NCBI GenBank assembly: GCA_012064415.1
Contig: SSNU01000157.1
Location: 276,113 to 340,112, forward strand
Origin: Gyrodactylus bullatarudis
Taxonomy: Eukaryota > Platyhelminthes > Monogenea > Gyrodactylidea > Gyrodactylidae
Direction of reading: 5' to 3'
DNA: 64,000 nt
Below are positions 57,959 through 64,000 of the stretch, piece by piece; positions within the stretch are counted from its first letter, which is position 1, and every line of letters begins with the position of its first letter. Below the pieces are notes generated by a model. The model did no database searches and was not told the origin of the DNA. It saw nothing but the letters and a program-made list of their open reading frames with translations. Both the position numbers and the translations under genes were made by a program.

Positions 57959-58160
57959 ATGGAGTCCCAACTCAACGACAGTCTGGAATTTGATGACACC
58001 GAAATGCCTGTAAGTACTTTTTTATCTATTTGCAAGCTCTATATTAATGATAAATACTTTTCAGACGCAAATTGATGTCATCCGTTTGTCAAAGCCGAAG
58101 CGGTTCCGCCATATTTTGTACGATTCCCGTAAGATTGACCAGAAGGTCGATTTAATCTGA
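57959..58160 (+). CDS. Small two-exon gene-like insert in the Helitron, 48 codons
   Basis: ATG at 57959, exon 57959-58009, a 55-bp GT-AG intron (58010-58064), exon 58065-58160 ending TGA; 48 residues, acidic then basic (FDDTEMP, then KPKRFRHILYDSRKIDQK). The insert is richer in G+C than the surrounding Helitron. It is bracketed by two diverged copies of a ~48-bp Helitron sequence (57862-57909 and 58367-58414). Helitrons are known to capture gene pieces, intron included, so this may be a captured terminal part of a host gene. No family was recognised and it may not be expressed. Confidence 0.45.
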
Positions 58161-58641
58161 AAGCGAGACGCAACAGAAGTTTATTTTCTTATCCTTTTGC
58201 GAGTCCCGTTACAAGCGTAACCTCAACAGAGTTTGAAATGTGCCAATCTTGACGAGTTCGCTGAGTGTGTGCTCTCAATATTTTCGTATAATCGTCGACG
58301 TCGATTCCCTCCTGTTCCTTCCTGTGCCATTAACTTGAAAAAATTATTTAACCATCTCGGTCAATGTTTTTCCACTACTCCTTAAAACTAGCTTTGAAAA
58401 CCGTATTTCTCTAAATCGCAACTTTAAACAACATTATATATCGCAGCATTTAAATATATGTATTTGTCACCTTAATAAATTTTTAATAAATTAACATTTT
58501 TTATAAAATTGTGAATTTCGGAATCTAATGTAGGCGCAAAGTGGTACACAAGATAGGGGTTTGATTTTCAATTATATGGATGTTTTATTCTTCATCTAAA
58601 ATTTAAAATAATACACTGCGTAGCGTGTACAGGTAAGCTAG

Positions 58642-59295
58642 TTATGATAAAAAAGCATTGAAAAATTAGTCCCTTTGAAGAAAAATTCCCAGTCTTAAAC
58701 TCAAGAGGATAAGTAAGGTACCAATTGACAAAAGAGTAGTTTGATGAAAGTCATATCCTCATTTTTTTCTAATTTCTATTGACTTGAACTAATTTTTTAA
58801 TCTATAAATCCGATAAGTGGAATGAACAAATAGGATTTAACTTGACCTCTTAGATTCCTTTCTATAGAAGGATAATTTAAAATACTTTTTTCACCTTTCT
58901 GAATCTTATGACTTTATTAGAGGGTTTTTATGAAAACTCATGCTAAATACCATAATAGCCAGGCAGCATTTGTGATTCTCTATGTCTAATTTAATTTTTG
59001 GTTGAAATTTGTCAGAGCAAAAGTATGGTAATTTTATGTCAAAAAGTATTGTATCAAAACCGAATGCAGATTCGGGATCAGTCTACTTTTTTGGATGGCT
59101 TACAATAATGCATTTGTGTTCTAATCAATGGCTGGTTTTAATCAAGCCCACTATAGTGTAGAAAATGGCCCAAGATGACAATTTTTTGATAACTACTAAG
59201 TTTCGACTTTATTACCGATTTGACTTCAAAAATCAAACGTCATTTCAAATTAAAGAGAAACTTTCATGACAGTACATTATAATACATTTTATAAT
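58642..59295. other. Spacer between Helitron and exchanger gene
   Basis: No exon seen. The part next to 59295 is presumably the 3' UTR of the minus-strand exchanger gene. Confidence 0.5.
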
Positions 59296-61125
59296 TTATT
59301 TATCTTCGGGAATTATTTTATTGCTTATTTTTTTTATGCGAGAAATTGATCTAATTCTGTTGATAATGCTATCATAATAAAATTTGACATGGGAATCCTC
59401 AAAACTTCTACTCAGAGTGCCATAACTTGGTCTGTTCATGAGTATTGTGGCGCTCTCTGTTGACAGGACATCTTCTCCTTGATCAATCTTGTCTAAAACA
59501 CTAATGTGCGAGGAGTTTTTGAAGAAGGCTTCCTCTGAAATTTCCAACTTGCGTACTTGCTTTGGAGTTTCTTCGTGTACAGTATATTTCTTGGTGATAT
59601 TCTTAGGAACTTGAATTAAGATTGTATTAGCACGTTCCGGGTATATTGTTGCAACATTCAATAATGTGGTTATTTTATTATAAATTCGACTCAATTTCGG
59701 TTTTGGATATTCACCTCGTCTCAACAAGATTGGATAGAAGTAATGGTAAATGAAATTATGAAATTCCCTGTTGTAATATGTAAATCCATTCTCATTGGTT
59801 ATTACTTCAATGAGGACTTTAGTATTGAAAATGAGAAGATTATTTATCTCATCGAATAGGCTGAGAATATGCTTCTCTTCTAATTTGACTGCATTTGAAT
59901 TTCGAAATATTGCATTAAACACAAAACTGAGGAATAACTCTATCAAAATCAAATGTAGCATTGTCATTTGAAAGAGTTTCGCAACTTCATTGAGTTCATC
60001 CTGAATAAAAGATGTTGTAATAAGACCAATTGATGATTTATACCCGATCATGCTGAGGAAAAATAGATGAATCTTTTTCAAGTAGATAACTTCACGAAGC
60101 TTCTTATTGATAATAAAATAAAATGCACAGACAATTAAAAATCTGATGAAAATACAGGCTGCAGTTAAGATGAGGAATTTCAACTCAAATTTCTTCTCAA
60201 CCAAGGCCAACTTTGCGCCTGAATTGCAGAGGAGAAGACTCTGAAAGATAAAGGTAATATTCTTTATCATAATCTTTGTCATTTTAATATTTATCGCCTT
60301 CATATTGTGAAAGGCGTAGTTTGCTTGAAATAAACAACACAAATACAAACAAATGACTCCGGATAGACCACACATAACTGAAAAGGTATACGATATCTGT
60401 GCTAATAGAACGAGGAGAAGGAACTGATAGATTTCCAAATATTTAACCACCATTGTACTCAGCATTCCAGAACAGACACCGACCAAAATGGATAATATCA
60501 TTAATAGTATATAAAAATGGTATTGCGGTGACTGCTTGTATCCAGGATCTAGTTGATCGATAAATTGTAGGATTATTGAGAGAATAATTCCATGGTTAAC
60601 GATCATTTCACTTGTGAGAACTGTGACCACTAGGGATTCAGTGCCAAGAAGGTATCTTAAATTGTATATTATATGGTTATCTGTTAGAGAGAATATTGAA
60701 GCAATTATTAAGATAATCGGAATTTTATCTTTTGCATCTTCAATATGGAAATCCATTGAGTAAATAACTGGAATAATCGATGTAAATGCAATGACAGTAC
60801 CCAAGACACCAAAGAGAACTGATCCAAGGATCAAGTGGACTGAATTTTTTGGTGCAATGAAATAAGTTGCTTCAATTATCATGAGAGGAATTGTAATCCG
60901 CCATAATGAAACACTATCCATGAGATATTCATCTACTTTAAAAAAAGAGTTAACGAAGAAGCCGAGAAATACAAAAATAATTGATTCTGGAACATAAATC
61001 TCGAGGCTGTTGAGAATTTTGTTGAACTGTTTTATCGTTAAAATGAAGAATATTAAAGCAATATAAGTGAGTATAGCTATATATTCTCGATCGAATTGAA
61101 CTAAAACATCGTTGAAAGATCCCAT
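59296..61125 (-). CDS. Divergent Na+/H+ exchanger (SLC9/CPA1-like) membrane protein, intronless
   Basis: One 609-codon ATG-to-stop exon, unlike most host genes here. About 12 hydrophobic segments fill residues 15-415, followed by a cytosolic tail of about 190 residues, the NHE layout. Family landmarks are recognisable but altered: VPESIIFVFLGFFVN (the PE..L..GL segment), FSLTDNHIIYNLRYLLGTES where exchangers have TDPVA, SEMIVNHGIILS where they have GESLLNDG, and GYKSSIGL in place of GLRGA. Thus the ion-coordinating Asp of the ND motif is His, and the TDPVA Pro-Val is Asn-His. It may be a non-transporting or altered-specificity homologue. Intact length and frame argue that it is maintained. 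A retrocopy origin would explain the absence of introns. Confidence 0.75.
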   Translation of the reverse strand: MGSFNDVLVQFDREYIAILTYIALIFFILTIKQFNKILNSLEIYVPESIIFVFLGFFVNSFFKVDEYLMDSVSLWRITIPLMIIEATYFIAPKNSVHLILGSVLFGVLGTVIAFTSIIPVIYSMDFHIEDAKDKIPIILIIASIFSLTDNHIIYNLRYLLGTESLVVTVLTSEMIVNHGIILSIILQFIDQLDPGYKQSPQYHFYILLMILSILVGVCSGMLSTMVVKYLEIYQFLLLVLLAQISYTFSVMCGLSGVICLYLCCLFQANYAFHNMKAINIKMTKIMIKNITFIFQSLLLCNSGAKLALVEKKFELKFLILTAACIFIRFLIVCAFYFIINKKLREVIYLKKIHLFFLSMIGYKSSIGLITTSFIQDELNEVAKLFQMTMLHLILIELFLSFVFNAIFRNSNAVKLEEKHILSLFDEINNLLIFNTKVLIEVITNENGFTYYNREFHNFIYHYFYPILLRRGEYPKPKLSRIYNKITTLLNVATIYPERANTILIQVPKNITKKYTVHEETPKQVRKLEISEEAFFKNSSHISVLDKIDQGEDVLSTESATILMNRPSYGTLSRSFEDSHVKFYYDSIINRIRSISRIKKISNKIIPEDK

Positions 61126-61590
61126 TTCATTTCATTTTGCAAGAGTACACCCCTCATTGAGCATTGTCATTGAGCCAATAGTAAATATTTTATCAATGAA
61201 ATATGTTTAAATTTACTAGCATAAAATTCTGAAAATAATTAAACTTTTAATCCAAAATTTTAAAATGACAAAATTGATAGAAAACAGCCTAATATACAAT
61301 CACAAAAACAATTAAATAAGTATTACTGAAATGATGGCAACGTTTTATAGACTTAGTAGGTAATTTGATTGTTTGTGAAATAGAATTTATGTAGAAAAAT
61401 GTACATGAAAATTTTGTTTCAAATTATATTTACAATAATTGTATTTAGAAATTCTATTTTGGATTATCTCTATGGGGTTTAACTAACTATCTAATCTCTA
61501 ATTTTTAAAAAATCTGTACAATGTATGTAAGGTTTACTTATGTACACCTAATTAATATGAAGATGGAAATCGAATTTGATCAAGATTTTT
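61126..61590. other. Exchanger upstream region
   Basis: AT-rich; contains the exchanger promoter and, at 61567-61590, a copy of the dispersed repeat ATCGAATTTGATCAAGATTT that ends exactly where the Gypsy remnant begins. Confidence 0.5.
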
Positions 61591-61938
61591 CGGTCGGCCA
61601 ACAGATTTATTGATCCTGAAGGGTACCCCACGCCAAGACTGGAAGAGCTGCTAACAAAGGTGGCGAATTGTAAACTGTTCTCGGTTGTGGACCTTTCGGA
61701 CGCTTACCATCAGATAAAGCTTCATGAGGACTCACAATATCTAACCTGCATCTCAACCCATAAGGGCTACTACGTCTTCACCAGATTGCAGTTTGGACTG
61801 TCGGCAGCCCCCAGCATTTTTCAAGAAGCAATGACGAGGATGCTTGGTGATATTCCTAGAGTGGCGGTGTTTCAAGATGCCATTCTCATTGGTGGTATGG
61901 ATGCTGAAGGACATGATGAAACGTTTATAAGGTTATGA
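61590..61938 (+). pseudogene. Gypsy reverse transcriptase, N-part, catalytic motif lost
   Basis: Reads as Ty3/Gypsy RT: LFSVVDLSDAYHQIKLHEDS (first catalytic Asp kept), then GYYVFTRLQFGLSAAPSIFQ. At the normally invariant Y/F-x-D-D site the sequence is FQDA, so the second aspartate is gone. The frame ends at 61938 by a one-base shift, and the rest of pol continues in the overlapping frame from 61935. Both lesions mean no active enzyme. Confidence 0.92.
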
Positions 61939-63227
61939 CTAGACTCAAGGAGAGAAATTTCATGGTGAATCAACCAAAGCTGCAGTACAAGAAGGGACAG
62001 ATAAGTTTCATGGGGTTCCTGATCAATGAAAGCGGACTTCAACCTGACCCGAGTCGTGTAGAGAAACTGCAGAGTATAGCGGATTCTAAGTGCAAGCCGG
62101 AGTTGCAAAGTCTACTAGAAGCATTTCAGCACTATGGAATTTTTTGTGAAAAGTACTCTGAGAAGTTGGTGGACATATTCAAGCTGCTTAGAAAAGACGT
62201 GCAATGGGAGTGGACGGCCAGGCACCGCAGTACCACCAAAGCCATCCTAACAGACATAGCCAATAGCACGCTTAAACCGTTTGATCCTAAGAGAAGCCTG
62301 GTGGTGAGCACGGACGCATCCGGAAGTGGAATTGGTGCTGTACTGTCCTATGATTCAGAAATGAAGGAAGTGGTCGGATATGGTAGTCGCCTCCTCAAAG
62401 AGGCTGAGAAAAGGTATTCAAATATTGAACGTGAAGCACTGGCAGTGGTGTATGGTGTGCGGAAGTTTTATAGGTTTCTTATTGGCAAGAAATTCACAAT
62501 TCAGACTGATCATGAGCCTTTGCAATATATCTTTGCAGATCACAATGAAAATCGCAGAGTGGCGTCCAGGATAGATGGCTGGCGGCAATGGTTATCAATG
62601 TTCAACTTCGACATCAAATACAAGGAGGGTGCAAAAATGGCGTTACCTGATGCCCTCTCACGAGTTGGTCTTGTGGATGAGAGTGGGACAGATGACGAAT
62701 TCAGAGTGATCCCGGCGGTGAACACAGTGGAAGGCATGACGGAGGTATCCAGTATATGCGACCGTATCAAAGGCCATAAAGACGCCCAGTATTTCACACT
62801 GATCCGTCAGATCAAGGAAGGTTGGAAGAGAAAAACGAAGGAGTTGCTCAATTATGAGAAATTGAAAGAGGAGCTTGAGGTGGATGACGGTGTCGTGTAT
62901 CGCGGTGGCAGAGTTGTGGTACCTGAGAATCTGAGGATTGAAGTCATGGCAATCATGCACGAGGGACACCGGTTCGAGGCGCGTATGTACGAGAGAGCGA
63001 AAGAAATTTGTTGGTGGCCAGGCCATTACGAAGATGTAAAGAAGTATATCCAGGGCTGTATGACGTGTCTGAGGAACAGAAGGCATAAAGTGAATTCAAA
63101 CCTAAGCCATTGGAAGGAGGTTGAAAGACCTATGCAGAGGGTACATGTTGATGTGGCGTTTGTTGGAGGTAAACATTGGCTAGTTTACATTGACGCATTC
63201 TCGAAGTTCTGTTCCGTCCAGAGGTAA
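61935..63227 (+). pseudogene. Gypsy pol: RT thumb, RNase H, integrase N-terminus
   Basis: A 430-codon open frame. The RT end contains GQISFMGFLINESGLQPDPS. The RNase H region contains VVSTDASGSGIGAVLS, YSNIEREALAVVYGVRKF and TDHEPL. After DALSR the integrase begins with an HHCC zinc motif (MHEGH ... CMTCLRN) and the first core segment (VHVDVAFVGGKHWLVYIDAF), where the catalytic Asp sits. The core then breaks at 63227, so most of the integrase core is missing. Confidence 0.93.
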
Positions 63228-63651
63228 TAGAAACAATAGTCCTGACACAAGAGGTTTGACACCCAGTCATGCAATCTTCACCTACAGACCTAGAATGAAG
63301 AGGGAGTCCAAAATACTGCATGAGAGTGAACGCAAGTGTGCATTAGTGTTCGAGGAGGGTAAGGGTTGGTCTGAGCCGAGAGAAGTAACAAGAGTATCGG
63401 ACAGCACAGTGAGAGATGATCGTGGCAGACTGGTACATGTAGCAGATGTGATGGAGACCCAACAGGCCATGACATCAATGGAATCGCATGATAGTGAACC
63501 GGTTCCGGTGGAAAGTGCAGATGAAGTGACGGATCCTGTTCAAGCAGAACAAGTGGCAAATTTTGACCCACCCCCACCACAAGTTCGAGCCAGCTCACGG
63601 GTGAGGAAAAAGACAAACCGGCTCCTCGAGACAATTCAGGGGAGAAGATGA
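63228..63651 (+). pseudogene. Gypsy pol C-terminal tail after an internal deletion
   Basis: In a shifted frame the text resumes with DTRGLTPSHAIFTYRPRMKR, the conserved end of the integrase region, then an acidic/proline-rich tail ending SRVRKKTNRLLETIQGRR. The middle of the integrase core (its second Asp and Glu) is deleted between about 63220 and 63240. The stop is at 63649-63651. Confidence 0.85.
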
Positions 63652-63775
63652 AAATTGTTTAACTCTATTTATAATTTATAATTGTACACAAATGAACAAA
63701 GTACTTTAAAGATGGTATATTATGCTATTGTTTTAAAATTTAATATAAATCAGATTTTGAATTTGCAAATCGGTT

Positions 63776-64000
63776 TTATGTTCTTGATCTCAAGTTATCA
63801 GTCTTCATGACCATAAATTTAGTCTTGGCGGAGTTGATTTTAAGGCCAATTCGTTCCAATGATATTTCAAGGTGAGTAAGTTCTTGGCGAATAATGTCGT
63901 TAGAGAAATTTGGAATAAGGATTTTAAGGTCATCTGCATACTTATAGTAGAAGATATTAGGTGAGAAAGGCTTGACGCTTGCGAAAACTAAATTAAATAG
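63776..64000 (-). pseudogene. LINE reverse transcriptase fragment, runs off the window
   Basis: Minus-strand frame open from the window edge to a stop at 63776. It holds the reverse transcriptase catalytic core NIFYYKYADDLKILIPNF (YADD), followed by LEISLERIGLKINSAKTKFM, a typical LINE continuation. The 5' part lies beyond 64000, so integrity cannot be judged. It is distinct from the fragment at 56273-57100. Confidence 0.85.

Larger units (their letters stand above)
53077..58641 (+). mobile_element. Helitron rolling-circle transposon (non-autonomous, 5.6 kb)
   Basis: The 5' end starts TCTATATAATTAAAAATCAA after an A, and the 3' end finishes GGTAAGCTAG before a T, matching Helitron rules (5' TC, 3' CTRR, insertion between A and T). 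A hairpin-capable ACACTGCGTAGCGTGT lies 9 nt before the CTAG. Inside are a Helitron N-terminal region, a Pif1-like helicase in pieces, two other inserted elements and a small gene-like insert. The HUH Rep domain is not found, so the copy is non-autonomous. About 50 bp just inside each end are inverted copies of each other (53079-53131 and 58533-58592). Confidence 0.92.
61590..63651 (+). mobile_element. Ty3/Gypsy retrotransposon pol remnant, no LTRs
   Basis: Base composition jumps to roughly balanced G+C. Domains in order: reverse transcriptase palm (from 61590), RT thumb/connection, RNase H, HHCC integrase zinc domain, the first residues of the integrase core, then a deletion and the C-terminal tail. 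Neither LTR, gag nor protease is seen. The element is 5'-truncated and internally deleted. Confidence 0.93.

Noticed and set aside
62658..63086. Minus-strand frames over Gypsy pol
   Set aside because: Antisense shadows of GC-rich coding sequence.
1..64000. tRNA, rRNA, CRISPR arrays, bacterial operons and ribosome binding sites
   Set aside because: Nothing with A/B boxes or cloverleaf potential was seen; the sequence is eukaryotic, so bacterial signals do not apply.

Overview
This is AT-rich (roughly 70 % A+T by eye) nuclear DNA of an animal. The evidence is spliceosomal GT-AG introns and animal gene families: a RASEF-type EF-hand/coiled-coil/Rab GTPase, plastin with four calponin-homology domains, RINT1, NIPP1, VAP, a p24 cargo receptor, mitochondrial PDC-E2 and a bZIP factor. 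Most introns are only 26-39 bp, near the lower limit for splicing, while a few reach several kb and are full of transposons. Such introns fit small, simplified animals such as orthonectids or dicyemids, but the species cannot be fixed from the sequence. All exon joins below were made by hand from GT-AG sites; every multi-exon gene called complete sums to an intact frame.

Layout. 1-16.6 kb is gene-poor and repeat-rich: a fold-back element with a pogo-like remnant (1-1096), a second long inverted repeat (6.2-7.0 kb), a Mutator-like element with a 9-bp target duplication (8173-9469) nested in a fold-back element, a duplicated block carrying hAT-type MITEs (11.5-12.4 and 15.1-15.8 kb), one orphan ORF (14.4-14.9 kb) and a Harbinger-like MITE (16.2-16.6 kb). 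16.7-26.4 kb is a dense gene island: plastin, an unrecognised 277-residue protein and RINT1 on the minus strand, then NIPP1 and a VAP with two MSP domains on the plus strand. 27.9-49.0 kb is one RASEF-like gene of 12 exons whose introns hold a Tc1/mariner-like MITE, a fold-back copy, a piggyBac remnant, a hAT element, a nested antisense bZIP gene and a Merlin transposon. 49.5-51.9 kb holds a divergent pair, TMED/p24 (minus) and DLAT (plus).

53.1-58.6 kb is a Helitron with recognisable ends. It carries a decayed Rep/helicase reading frame interrupted by a TTAA-type MITE and by a LINE reverse-transcriptase fragment, plus a small two-exon gene-like insert. 59.3-61.1 kb is an intronless, highly divergent Na+/H+ exchanger homologue. 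61.6-63.7 kb is a GC-richer, dead Ty3/Gypsy pol remnant, and the window ends inside a second LINE reverse transcriptase (minus strand).

Several host genes act in membrane traffic: RINT1 in ER tethering, VAP at ER contacts, p24 in COPI/COPII cargo handling, and the RASEF-like Rab. They are not co-oriented as a set, so this may be coincidence. The most unusual observations are the tandem-MSP VAP, the exploded RASEF gene with a nested bZIP gene, the exchanger lacking canonical ion-site residues, and a set of DNA transposons from many superfamilies whose boundaries and target duplications can be read directly.
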